Shown in pieces: positions 46,999 to 58,146 of a stretch of DNA of 64,000 bases; position 1 is the stretch's first letter; every line of letters starts with the position of its first letter. Location: the NCBI GenBank assembly GCA_030734395.1, contig JAUZTG010000029.1, positions 2,356,001 to 2,420,000 of the forward strand, written 5' to 3'. The stretch is from Sarocladium kiliense (lineage: Eukaryota; Ascomycota; Sordariomycetes; Hypocreales; Sarocladiaceae). The position numbers were made by a program, and so were the translations under genes. A model generated the notes under the pieces. The model was given only the letters and a program-made list of their open reading frames with translations, did not search any database and had not been told where the DNA came from.

Positions 46999-49900
46999 TG
47001 TGACAAGAAATTCTGAGGCAATACTGTCTCAGACCGTGATTGTATAGGCTTCGTGATTCCTCAGGGAGGGGGGTTGAAGGGGTAATTGAGTGGTCTTCAC
47101 CAACTGAATGGGAGAATTGAGGAGAAAGGAGGAAGAAACCGCGATGGACGATCGAACAAAGGGGAAGAGAAGAAAGAATGTTCGACGGGGGAAGAGGGGC
47201 TATTTGAGCTCGCGCGTGTCTCTCTCTGTGTTCTGCTTCGGGGTGAATCATTTGTCTCTTCTCATGTAAGTGGCCTTGATCCCCACACCTTCAGGGCAGG
47301 GAGGTAGGTGACAGGCGTTCCTCTGCGTTTGCATGTGAGACCTCGTCTGTGCTGCATCCATGGAGGGCGTGTGCGCATCCGGGCTCGACAACACGACTAA
47401 CACAGCGTCATGAAAGCGAGGAGGTTGGATGACCTGAAGCCAGCCTTGGGTAGTTGCCCCCACAAGGATTGGCCCCCAGTCCCCATGGAGATCCAACCCT
47501 CATCTCCTCCAGAAGATGGGCAACTCCTGCTTTGCCCCAGGAGAAAGAGAGGGGCGTGTGGAGAAGTACAGTCTGCTTCGATGCTGTCACACGGGGGGAT
47601 GAGGGCGTGTGGGCACTGTGGAACAAACCCAACGCAGCGTTGATTGTCCCTCGAGGAATGGGGAAGTGTAGATGGGAGGGCCTACAGGAGCAATGACCAG
47701 TCCAAGTCTCGCATCAGAGTCCCACTGGAGCTACACCGAGGCCAACGGGCGCAAACCTGGAGACGGAGACGGAGAGAGCACGCGACTACGAGTAGTGCAA
47801 ACGGCACAACACAATACCCGTTTGCGGGTGTGACTGCGGGTTAGAGCGTCTTCTTGTCCCGGTGGTGTGTTCAACTAGGGGTGTCTGTTGACAAGACATT
47901 TGGGATCGTGAGTGAGACATGGTGCGCAGAAGTTGATTCCATCGACAGGGGCCGTCTCTCAGTATGATCGAAGCCCGCCAGTGCGCTGCGGGACCAAGGC
48001 CACGAGCAACACGCGATTCTTTGTTCGATGCTGCTCCAATCTGCGGAAGAACGCTAATACCGCAACTAGGTCCCGTCCAAATGCTACGCTATTCGCCGGA
48101 CTGGGGGCTGGTTCGCGATATATGCAAGAGTCGTCCAGAACGGGGCTCTAGCAACCAATTACAAGGATCCTTGGCGGGCAGCCCTTCAAGAGCCGGACGC
48201 CCCTGACGTAGTTGCTCCTCTCTGACCACTTTGAGCTTCGAGTAGGATTGATCAAGTTTGGGCCTAATGCAATTCTTGCTGCGATTGTCGGAGCGGCGTT
48301 GCCTTCTCCTGGCTAGTAGTATGCTTAAACCAGTATCAATTGGCCATCCATCTCTGGTAAGGTTGCTGTCCACATGAACAGAAACTCGCCTTCGGTCCGA
48401 TACGAGGACCACTAACACGAACGTATGCGGATTATGCTCGGCAGCAGTTAAAGGTGGCATCCCAGCCGGTACTCAAGTCTTTGGCGGGTGGCGCCAGAGT
48501 GAGAGACCCCCCCCTGTCCACATCTCCACGCGCCGTCACCCCCTGGCGCAAGGCAGCAGAATTAAAGCTGCGGCTCGAGCTCCACAGCGGAGACGTTTTC
48601 GAGATCAGTTCTTGGAGAAGTTGGGCCTGAGTTGGGGGTGAGATCGACGACCTGCCATTGGGAACTGGAGCGGTCAATTGATGAGAGTCGAGTGAGCGCA
48701 CATGGCAACATTGCAATAAGGCCAAGAGTAACCCTATGGCTGCAAACAGAAGCCGTCACGAGCGCATCAACGAAGGAGAAACAACCCAACTTCTGTATTT
48801 CACCGACTCCCCATTCCTTGCCGCATGATGCCCTTCTCTCTCGACCTCCCTTCGTCCGCCAAGAGATCCGTCCATGTCTCACCCAGAGCCACCAACGCAA
48901 GCCACTGACCGTCGACAGCCGAAAACCGAGCAACAAGGAGGGCTAACCAAAAAAGCTGGAGGAAAAAAACAAATAAGAGGGGCCATAGATCCTAGCCAGG
49001 CAGCAGAATTCCCCGGCATATGAATGGCCGGCACCCATAGTGTTAGCTTCTTGGCTTGTGGAGGATGGAGGAGCGGAGCCGCCCGCAAACAAGTGCTGTC
49101 CAAGGTTATTCCATCGTGACTTCTGGGATTTTTCTGTGTTGTCACTCTGTAAGTTACAGCGGCATGATATTACGCCAAGGAGCACGGGTCCGGGTCCGGT
49201 AATTCAGTAGGATGGGGACCTCGTCGGAGGATTCTGGTCTGTAGATGGTCACGAGACGTGTTTACGGCTGTGACGACGAATGCGTCGCGAAGATCACTGT
49301 AGCATGTTGGTGACTGACCAGGTCAAAGCTCCTGTAAACCCTGAACAAGGTCCGTGCGATCCTGAGTACGAGTCTGCGTACGATTGGGACATAATAACTC
49401 GACCTTCAGTTTGTTCTAGCCTTTGATCGTCAGGTTTGCCATCCATATGATCGCCTCCCGTAGCATACGTCAAGTAAGCTATTGTACGAGCTATTGAGAT
49501 CGCCTCCTCGACGAGCCACGTGTGATTTCTCTACGGGGAGCGACTTCAACACAGTAAGCCAGCGCCCCGGCAAATCTCCCCCGAAGCACATGGAGACACT
49601 ATCGATGAGGAGAAGAGAACGGCCTTCCCGAGATGCGTTGAAGCTTACTACCCCGTGGGAAGTGGTCCGGCTTAACCTTCTCCATCTTTCATGTGGAACT
49701 GAGTCCCCGGCTCCGGTCGCTTGCGCGCGCTTCTCCCAATCGCCTAGCATTAGGCAGCGAGATTTCCAAGCCTAGAATTTCTGCACATGCATCTGGCGGT
49801 GTTTCTCGTGCATCATGACTAGGAGCAATTGACTTTGTGTGGCGCTTGATTGCCAATTCACTTACACGGCGCCTGCATGAGAAGTGCTGTATCATTGTGA

Positions 49901-52758
49901 CAGACAGGACTGTCCAACATTCTGCTGTCTCGTCCATCAAACCAGAGTGACGTACCCTTGTCGCCGCCGCAATTACTTTCCCACAACACCCTCACAACTC
50001 CCGCATATTCCTGGCGTCCCATCCTCCGCATGAGGGTGTTGTGGCGGCAGCTTCCAGCGTCTCTTTTCTCTCTCTGCATGCAGATGCAACCCAATGACCG
50101 TTACTCAAGTCCTCCATCCCGCACGACACTAAGAATAAGCATAACTGGCCCCGAGAATGATCACACCCTCTCTGCCATGCATTTTTGGCCCTCTAGAGAG
50201 CGAAATCCCACGCTTTAATCGCCGCAAGCGGTATGCACGTTGCGCCACATGATCCGCTTCCCCCGCCCTCCATCTCATTGAGAAGAAAAGAAGGTCTGAG
50301 GTAAGGTTATCTTAGAGGCCAGCTGAGTGACGGATTCTGAATGGCTCCGATGGGGATGAAGTTGTTGCGAGCCAAGATCTCTACTTCCGCGTGCATAAAA
50401 GGCGTACGCGAGTGTGTGTGAGTACATGATTGTGGTGTTGAGGGACTCGCTTCTGGATGCAGCTGGTGATGATCGGGACTGGAATGCCTGTGTCTCGCCA
50501 CGAAGGTGTAATGTCTCAGTGAGATATTGATGTGAATCACAACAAGACCGGCACTTGAACCCATTTTCCGGTACTAATCACATGGATGGTCACAGGGTCA
50601 CGATACTTCCATCGAGGAGATACTGAATTCTTCGGTCGCTGGTCATGCGCAACGCAGCACCGGATTTCGAGCTGCAGTTGGAATGCCATTCAACAACGTT
50701 GTTGATGAACACACATCGTACACAATCAATGCTGCCCCAATTCCTTGCCGTAGCTCCGTCATAGCCGCCATAAGCGAATGTTTGGCTCGGTCCTCGGTAC
50801 TAACCTGGCAACCCTCATCCACGAAAAGACGCCCGCACTCATTAGCCAACTCACGATTCTTGGCTTCTCAAGTCACCTTCTTCCTCTAAAGACACGCCTT
50901 GGATCCTATCAATATGTCGGCCGTTCAATTGTCGTCGCCTCCTAACTCCACGCCAAGCTGAGGAGAAGAGATGGCCAAGTAGGCCAAGCGCCACAACGGA
51001 GCATGGCGCGCTCACCTCGTTCGCTCGAAATCTCGGTGCCTGATGGGAAGAAGTAGGGAAGAAGCAAAGCCCAGCGACACTAGTGCTTCTGGTGTGGTGC
51101 AGAATATGGGTGCCTACGATGGACCCTTTGCTTGACCAGGTCTTGGGTGCATCCTTGGGTCTTGGATTGTCTTATTCCCCTTAGCAATCTGCGCACCCAG
51201 CCTGTACATCGCGCCAAGGATCGTGAGATGCTCCCATGGCCAAGGATCGAGTGTGTCAGGAATTCCACAAGATTTCACTTCCATGAAGAAGGGTCATGCA
51301 TCTCGGGCCCGAGGGAATACGAACCTCGCCATGCGAGTGTTTCTGTCAGATTTGCAGGTCAACCCTTTGGATGCAGTAGCCCCAGATTTTTCGATAGTGC
51401 GAAGTACGATCTTGTAAAACCAGCTCCCGATGGAGATTAGACGCCAGGCACCCGCGAAAACCGCTGCACTACCGCGATCCGACTCGGTGAACCCGGCTTC
51501 CGAATGTGCACAGGAGCTAGTGAGTTGGGGAAATAGCCACAGACATCGGGCTTGACCGATACTCGGTGAAGCGATCTAGGCCCCCCGAGGTCAAGCTCCT
51601 GTGCTATCGAGGTCGAAAATATGTTCATTAATAACGCTCTTATAAACGTAACCGCATAGACTATGGGAATTCATGCAAGGTCTGTCATGATACAGGCCAG
51701 AATAGCACTTAGAATAGTAAGCAGGACATGGTGCAGACTGAGGTGATCGTTGTCACTTCTAGGGTCCCCTTATTATTGTTTATATATCCTGGATAAGTAT
51801 TCATAATCGGAAATTGGCACCCATTTTTGCAGCTGACATTAAGAAAAACCAGGACATCCAGGTAAGGTACTTCACAGCTAGTTGTGTTCCATGTTTGAAA
51901 TTTAACTGAACTCAAAGGCCTGCCTGTAGGCAAGGCTAAGGTATGATATGCCTCGACTGTGCTGAAGCATTTCGGGGCAAGGGTTATGCGCAGCTGAGCT
52001 GACTTTGTTCTGTTACCCCGGACGATGTCTAGAGTCATGATACTTGGATCGAGTTAGTCATTTTCCATGCCATACGACCCCAGGTCTCAACAAAATCCCT
52101 CATCATCGCGGAGCACATCCCACGATCAGGCAACAGCGCCACGAACCCTTCCAGAATCGTTCGATTTCCCCAGACAAAGCTAACTGAAACGGTTTTAGAG
52201 AACTACATGCAGCGTAATAACACAGGACGCCACCAGCTCTGGTATGTATGCTCCAAGATGGGGGCTTCAGATAGTTTCATTTCGTCTGCACCGAAGAGGG
52301 GCCAGGCTGCCATATTGACTTTCAGCTTCACCGCATGTTTGACGTATAATCCTCATACCGCAAAGATACGCTCAGAAACGCGATGCCAAAGTCAAAGAGT
52401 GGTTGCGAATCGTGTATTAGGGCATTGAGGCCAGTGTCTAGAACGGATATTTGCGATCACATCTCTTGAGGTGGTGTTCCAGGCAGCAAGTTCAATCACA
52501 AGAGGAAAGTATAATCCGAAACTATCGAGGAGCAGTGGATCAATTTCAGGAAATGCAATGCGATTCTCATCGAGAAATTCTATCACTGCATCTGCAAAAG
52601 AACAGTCTGGGCCTTCAGATCATGATCATCCAGAACGAAGCGCCGACCAGCGCCACAACAAACTCTGAAGACCAACACAAATCCCTTACGATGACCAGCC
52701 CGGAGAGCAAAACATGTGTCTCAAAATCAGAATCAAGGAACGCATGACACCCAGAAAC
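46999..52758. other. 5.8-kb region without a recognisable gene
   Basis: The first 250 bases are the presumed promoter and CT-rich leader of the MFS transporter. Beyond that no frame above about 125 codons exists, and none shows motifs or consistent splice signals that I could join. The most protein-like fragment is a minus-strand frame at 51709-52038 (109 codons, six Cys, ATG start) with stretches such as EVPYLDVLVFLNVS; I cannot name it. Short G/C runs occur near 48508-48515. Confidence 0.4.
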
Positions 52759-53493
52759 TCAACCCTTCGAGAACCAAAGACAGACCACAGGCTTCTCCCC
52801 ACCCAGCCCAGACCGCGTCTGATCCCAACCCAGTTCCTTGACAGTTTTCCCCATGATCCCCTTGTCAGCACCATTGATTTTCAAACCCTTGTACCACTTT
52901 CCACCTCCAGCAGGGAGGATCTCGAAGCAATTGTTCTTCTTTTTGTTTTCGTTAGTGCAACCGTAGCCCTTGAGTAGTTCAGCGCATGTGATGTTGCATG
53001 GAAGATGAGCCGCAGTGAATTCGAGCTGAGCCCCGGCGGGGAGCTGCCATGGCGGAACCTCAGACCGGTAAACATGCACCTTGGTATGCTCGGGCGGAAA
53101 AAAGTAGTTGTATCCTGGCTCGCAACCGAGGCCTCCGGACGTGTTCGTCATCTGTGAAGCAGGCATGGTCGTGTCGATGTATGGCCATGGTCCGTTCTGC
53201 CGAGGATACATATTACCAGCGCCATTGGGCTGGAAGCCGCCCAGTTGCTGCTGTTGCTGCTGGTATGGGTCGTAGTACGCCACGCCATGGTACCCGTACG
53301 GAGCTGTCTGTTGGTGGTAGTAGTACTGAGAGTACGGTCCCATGTAGTTTGGATAGCCGTAGTATGAGGCTGGTCCTCCTTGATGAGGGATGTATGCCTG
53401 GCCACGACCTGGCACAGGGCCGCCATACGGGGCCGCGGGAGGAGCAGACGAAGAGGAGTCATGTCCTGTGATCGGGTTCCACCCTCCAGACAT
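52759..53493 (-). CDS. hypothetical protein, Tyr/Gly/Pro-rich N terminus with Cys-containing C-terminal domain
   Basis: A protein of 244 residues starting at MSGGWNPITG; the frame extends three codons more, but only to a TTG. Residues 1-115 are disordered, rich in Tyr, Gly, Pro and Gln (YYGYPNYMGPYSQYYYHQQ, polyQ of six). The C-terminal 110 residues look globular: YNYFFPPEHTKVHVYRSEVP, LEFTAAHLPCNITCAELLKG, GCTNENKKKNNCFEILPAGG and KEKPVVCLWF-like ending (EKPVVCLWFSKG). It probably forms a conserved fungal domain, but I cannot assign a function. A same-strand gene ends 38 bases upstream, so the two could be one transcript or a single mis-split gene; no in-frame splice joining them was found. 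Confidence 0.65.
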   Translation of the reverse strand: MSGGWNPITGHDSSSSAPPAAPYGGPVPGRGQAYIPHQGGPASYYGYPNYMGPYSQYYYHQQTAPYGYHGVAYYDPYQQQQQQLGGFQPNGAGNMYPRQNGPWPYIDTTMPASQMTNTSGGLGCEPGYNYFFPPEHTKVHVYRSEVPPWQLPAGAQLEFTAAHLPCNITCAELLKGYGCTNENKKKNNCFEILPAGGGKWYKGLKINGADKGIMGKTVKELGWDQTRSGLGGEKPVVCLWFSKG

Positions 53494-53531
53494 CGCGAAC
53501 AAGGATGTTGAAACCAGGCAAGCTTTGTGAG

Positions 53532-54313
53532 TTAACCTATAAAGCGACGTACTCGACGGCGGCGTGCAGAATCGTAGTAGTCCACCCAGATCCCGGATGA
53601 GGCTGTCGACGATGCTTGAAAGAGGGAGTCGATAGGCGGCCTGAAAGCTGGTGGCAGAGTGTCAAGATAGGGATATTGGGTGGGAGAGTTTGCTTCAAAG
53701 TCAATGTCTTCGTTCTCGTCGGAATGCTGGCTCGAATAGTCTGAAGAAACTTGCACAACTAGGTCAGTATCTGCGATTTGTAAGGAGCAAATTGATGAAA
53801 ACGCGAGAGGAAGCTTGGGTAGAAGACAGACTCCGTGCGTTTTGAAAATGAATTTAGGGGAGCCTCACCTGATGAAGATTCCGAGTCTAATTGCTCTCCC
53901 TCGTCTTCTGACTCAATGTCCTGATCAGAATGCGGCGTGATGCTGTGACTCGACTCCTCGCTGGAACTGTCAGAAGCAGTATTAGACTCAGTGTCACTCT
54001 GAGAACTGCTGTCCGCGTCGCCCAACCAGCTCAACTGACCCAAGAAGACCTCGGTGCTCCAAATCACGCGCCCTGCCGCGTTGTAGAACTTGCCAGTGAC
54101 GAGTAGCGCCCAGAACGGGGGGTTGTTACTCCACTGGAAACAGCGTGTGATGACGAGCTTTGTCGCTGGAGCTGGAAGACTGTCTATCGCAATGACGCGT
54201 TCAGGGGCATGCGTAGACATGAAATAGCTTAACAGGAGGGAAGCCTGGGTGTCAATGAGGGGGGAGCTGAGGATCGTGGGGCAACGATGGGAGGTCGCAC
54301 AGAATAAAAGCAT
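53532..54313 (-). CDS. hypothetical acidic Ser-rich protein, two exons
   Basis: Exons 54313-53869 and 53758-53532, with a 110-base intron (gtgagg...ctag), join in frame to 223 residues. Residues 30-95 look globular (ERVIAIDSLPAPATKLVITR, WALLVTGKFYNAAGRVIWST). The remainder is a Ser/Glu/Asp-rich segment (SSSQSDTESNTASDSSSEES), then SDYSSQHSDENEDIDFE and a basic end, DSARRRRVRRFIG. Not recognised. The later in-frame ATG (MSTHAPERV, residue 32) may be the true start, because the first 30 residues are less constrained in composition. Splicing is inferred by eye only. Confidence 0.5.
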
Positions 54314-54716
54314 GGCAGCGCACAGTGTCGAATAATGTCCATGCTGGCTTCAGTACGGTGACTGCTATCGCAGCCGACATTGAAGACATGGACAGTCAGA
54401 TGACTGAAGAGGAGATTGGAGCGTCGCGGGTGACCAGGTCGTGGTTGGCACAACCGCAACTCATTGCAGTGATTCACGGTCCAAGAAGAGACAGCCCGCA
54501 AGTTGTTCCGTATTTGGACAATCATGTTGGGACAAAGCAGCGCTGGATGTGAGATGAAGAAGTGTACAAGATTCCCCCTCCAATGACATCGTTTCTTATG
54601 CCAGCAAAGAAACGGTAGCCTTGGCCAAACCAAGCGCTGATGAGGTGACAGTGACCGCCCTCCGACACGCTGTGCAAACGACCTGACGACCCTATGATAC
54701 AGGCACAGCGGTGACT
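54314..54716. other. intergenic, no supported gene
   Basis: About 400 bases between two minus-strand genes: promoter of the acidic protein and 3' region of the ankyrin gene. No motif recognised. Confidence 0.5.
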
Positions 54717-55551
54717 CTACGCGTCGTCATCGTCGTCACTGTCATCAGGCACAACGCGCACACTGCTTACAGCCTTGTTGACGTCGTCCTTCCTGCCCTG
54801 CTGCCTGCGTCCGACTTCAGTCACGAGACCTTTGAGATAAACCTCTGCCTGTACCGTCGCACTGTAGGCGGCGGGAGTCCAATTCCACATATTCCGTTTC
54901 TCGACATCAGCACCTGCCGCGAGTAGAGTCCTTAGCACGAGCAGATTGCCGTTTCCGCTGGCGAAGTGTAGCGCCGTATTACCCTCCACATCAGCCCTCT
55001 GCACAGCCTCATAGGGTCCGCAAGGGGCATATGTGAGGAGGAGCTGAACTATTGTATCGTGACCTCCCATGCTGGCCTCCATGATCGCATCACGGCCGCG
55101 AATATCTCCACGCATAATGCAGTTTCGATCGTTGTCGCATATCGCATGAACCACGTCGGTATGGCCAGCGCCTGCGGCCAGCATCAGAGCAGTCTGGTGG
55201 TTCTCATTGAGAGCAGGGTCGGGGTCTTCATGGCCAGCTTCGAGGAGGACGACGCAGATGTCGCGATGGCCGAGGGAGGCGGCGAGATGGAGGTTCGAGT
55301 TGGAGAGACCCTCGGGGCCCGAGTCGGGGTTATGTAGCAGCTGAGGATGGGAACGAAGGATGCGCTTAAGGAGGAGAGCGTCGCCTGCGTGAATAGCTCG
55401 GCGGATCCTGATCGCAGGGTCGATCCTGCCAATGGATGTTAGCCGTCGAGGTCTCTGTGAGGATGGCGTGGGAGACCAGTGAGCGCGGGGCAGCAGGCCT
55501 CACATGATGAGCGTCGAGTCATTGGGGATCGATCAACTCACAGCAGCACAT
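54717..55551 (-). CDS. ankyrin-repeat protein
   Basis: At least four ankyrin repeats are visible on the minus strand: SNSNLHLAASLGHRDICVVL, QTALMLAAGAGHTDVVHAIC, GRDAIMEASMGGHDTIVQLL and GNTALHFASGNGNLLVLRTL. A capping segment (NMWNWTPAAYSATVQAEVYL) and an acidic C terminus (DDSDDDDDA) follow. The first ATG in the ankyrin frame (55184) would cut off two repeats, and the frame stays open back to a TGA near 55501, so a 5' exon must exist. One possibility is an ATG at 55551 and a 43-base intron starting gtgagt; it keeps frame but has a weak acceptor, so this 5' end is a guess. Ankyrin repeats mediate protein binding; the partner is unknown. Confidence 0.65.
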
Positions 55552-56073
55552 AATGTGCGCTTAGTTGATAATAGGGATCCTCTGACAGGAGAGGCAAGGC
55601 GAAGCGATATTGATAACGAGAGGATCGTTGTCAGGGAGCGGGGAGCTGGCCCTTGGCGGTGGTGACGACGCCAGGAACAGCTCAGGCACACGCGCACATG
55701 GGTGACGTGCCACGCGGAGCCAGCCCAGGGTCTAAACGGGACGGCCCCTCGACCACGTTCAGATTTGGGACATTAGGCAGATAATGCTCTGCCTATGATA
55801 AGCATGCCAATCCGCCTGGCGCAATAGCACCACAGTCGTATAATTCCATATATTCCTGAGACATTGGTTATACGATCTGAATTGGGTAATTGTTGGCAAC
55901 TCGACCCAGAGCCACCGTCGCGGGCGGTTGGCGACTCGGCTTCGCTTGGTGTCATGACATCAAGTAGTTGAATATGGAAGCAAGTGAAATATGATTACAT
56001 ACTGTGTTCTTCTTGTGGGTTAATAAGTCTATATTTAAGCCTTTATACTTTATTTGATGTAAATAAGTTAACA
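55552..56073. other. boundary region, no gene
   Basis: No coding signal. A/T content rises sharply from about 55980 (tatatttaagcctttatactttatttg). This marks the transition from the gene-bearing part of the window to the relic-rich right end. Confidence 0.5.
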
Positions 56074-56535
56074 TTATTCACATATATCCCCCTTCAACTG
56101 GCGTCCCGTATCTTGGAGGAACCCCTTAACTCTTGCTCCGACCTGGTCGTTTCCGACGGCGCGCATAACCGGGCCGTACACGGGGTGAGCGAGCAGGTAA
56201 GCCGTTATGCCCGCTACCGTCGCGGCAGCCTGTGAAGTACCATCTGGCTCGATCCCCCACAGGCTGTCAGTGTCGAGGTCTTCCGGGTCAACAACCGCAC
56301 AGTCGACATTGGTTCCGACCGCATATAGAGAGCGAATCCCCGCCCCTTGGGCATCTTCTACTTGCGAGGTTGGGTTTCGCGACCCATCGTAGAGGGAGTT
56401 ATTCACGACAATCAGGCCTGTATCGCTCCCACCGACAGCGCGTGGGGTCTTGTAGGCGAGTTGCCTTTGGTTCGCACCGTACCGAATGGCACCGACATGC
56501 TGAAGAGGGATCCTAGCAACCGGACGGGATACAGA
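56074..56535 (-). pseudogene. 3' fragment of a subtilisin-like (S8) protease
   Basis: The minus-strand frame is open from a TGA at 56536-56538 to its stop and has no ATG where a start is needed. Its sequence matches only the C-terminal third of a subtilase: GGSDTGLIVVNNSLYDGSRN, then SLYAVGTNVDCAVVDPED, then the catalytic-serine block EPDGTSQAAATVAGITAYLL. The Asp and His catalytic regions and the prodomain are absent. The upstream side runs directly into the opposite-strand gamma-glutamyltranspeptidase relic at about 56500-56530, so the 5' part was lost or separated by rearrangement. The reading frame of the remaining part is undamaged, which suggests recent truncation or very slow decay. 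Confidence 0.65.
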
Positions 56536-57786
56536 TCACCGCCTCCTGGAGAAATATTCAGGAACCCGTATTTGGCTGGGACCTTGAGTCGACTATCTTA
56601 GGAAGGGAAGCGTGGCTTCTATGAGGGGCCTGTTGCAGAGTCAATCGTTCGCACAAGCTCTCGACTCGGTGGAGTTCTGGATCTGGATGATCTTAAAGCC
56701 CACGCAGATGGTGGAAGCGAGATAAGTGAAGCATTGTCGCTTCGCCTTAGTCCATGTATCAGCGACCTAAAATGGTTTGACAAAGCACTCCATTTTTAGG
56801 AACACCCACCTAATAGCCAGGGTGTAGTTGCGCTGATTGCGGTAGGCATCATGCAGCAGTTGATAGAGTCTGGAGCTGTTCGCAAGTTCTCAATGGATGA
56901 ACATAATAGCTCAAGGTATAAGTCAAGAGGTTCATAAGCAGATCTATAATCTATAGGTGCTAACATGCATAGCTAGATATCTGCATGTCTTGATATCTTG
57001 CCTTAAACTCGCCTTCGCCGATGGGGCTCAGTTCGTGGCCGACCAAACAACTTCCCGATTTGACCCAGCGACATTGCCCTCACGAAGCTATATTGCTTCG
57101 CGAGCTGCGAACTTCGATCCCAACATGACAGTTAATGTCCAGCATGGGACACCATTCTCGATGCTTCCCAACGATACTGTTTACCTAGCAGTCACAGACT
57201 CGGAAGGGAACGGCTGCTCCTAGTCAATAGCGTGGCAGACAGATTTGGTTCGATGATCATCCCTGCGCAGACTGGTATTGTTTTGCAGTTCCGGGGTCGT
57301 GGCTTCAGCCTTGAACCGCGGCACTTCAATGAGTTTGGACCCTGCAAGTGACAGTACAACACAACTATCCCTGCAATGGTGACAGACGCTGAAACTGAGG
57401 AGCTGAAGGCAGTTTTTGGCGTCATGGGTGGATTCATGCAGCCTCAGGGTCACATACAGGTGCTTCTGAATAGGCTTTTATTCGGAATGAGCTCACAAGC
57501 AGCCCTAGATGCACCCAAGATTTGCATCCCCTTCAATATTGATAGGGGGCTAAACAGCGGCATTCAAGGAGCGCACGAACGTGTTAGTCTCGAAGACGGC
57601 ATTAGTGCTTCGGTATCTTGAGAACTGCAAGACCTGGGCTACCGAGTCTGTACAGTATACGGGCAGTCAAGATCATTGTTCGGTCGTGGCCAAGTCATAT
57701 GGGTTCAAAATGACGGCATTGAGAACCAGAGGGTGTATTCCGCTGGCAGTGATCCTCGAGGGGACGGGGCTGCGATTGCTTTATAA
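56520..57786 (+). pseudogene. gamma-glutamyltranspeptidase-family pseudogene
   Basis: Homology to the GGT family is continuous from SPPPGEIFRNPYLAGTL through GFYEGPVAESIVRTSSRLGG, PPNSQGVVALIAVGIMQQLI, LKLAFADGAQFVADQ, NDTVYLAVTDSEGNGCS, FGVMGGFMQPQGHIQVLLN and AALDAPKICIP to FGRGQVIWVQNDG and AGSDPRGDGAA at the end. An intron (56916-56976, gtataa...gctaac...ctag) still has good splice signals and keeps frame. Disabling changes: TAG at 56599, TAG at 56797, a one-base loss making TAG at 57221, TGA at 57349 (where Arg is usual) and TGA at 57619. The region around the nucleophilic Thr (NDTVYL) survives. The N-terminal third is missing beyond the subtilase junction. The gene cannot make a full protein. 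Confidence 0.85.
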
Positions 57787-58146
57787 TTATGTCTCGCCTT
57801 GCGTGGAGTACTTGATTATTCTTAACGGAAAGCACTCTGTTGTTGGGAGTGATCTAAGCCATCCTCGGTGTCTCTAGCTTTTCCTTATTCAGACACTGTG
57901 CGTGGGCAAGCTCGCTATTACGCATACAGCTCCTACACATTAACATTCACACAGGAGTTACACGTCGTTTTTAAAAACGAGATTTAACCTAGGGCCCGCT
58001 TACTTTTATCCTTGATCGCAAAACAAGTGGCCGTATCAATCAGTTCTGCCGGAGACTGAAACACGTTTCTTGTCATCACTAATCAGAGTAATCCACCAGC
58101 GGCCTGTGCAGTTCCAGCTACCATCAATTCTTGCCCCCACACGCCT
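57787..58146. other. intergenic between relics
   Basis: No coding signal recognised. Contains a short poly-A/T stretch near 57968-57984. Confidence 0.5.

Noticed and set aside
56521..56600. Extension of the subtilase upstream in another minus-strand frame (reading AKYGFLNISPGGGD)
   Set aside because: This is the complement of the GGT motif SPPPGEIFRNP, which matches its family on the plus strand; the protease-like look is coincidental.
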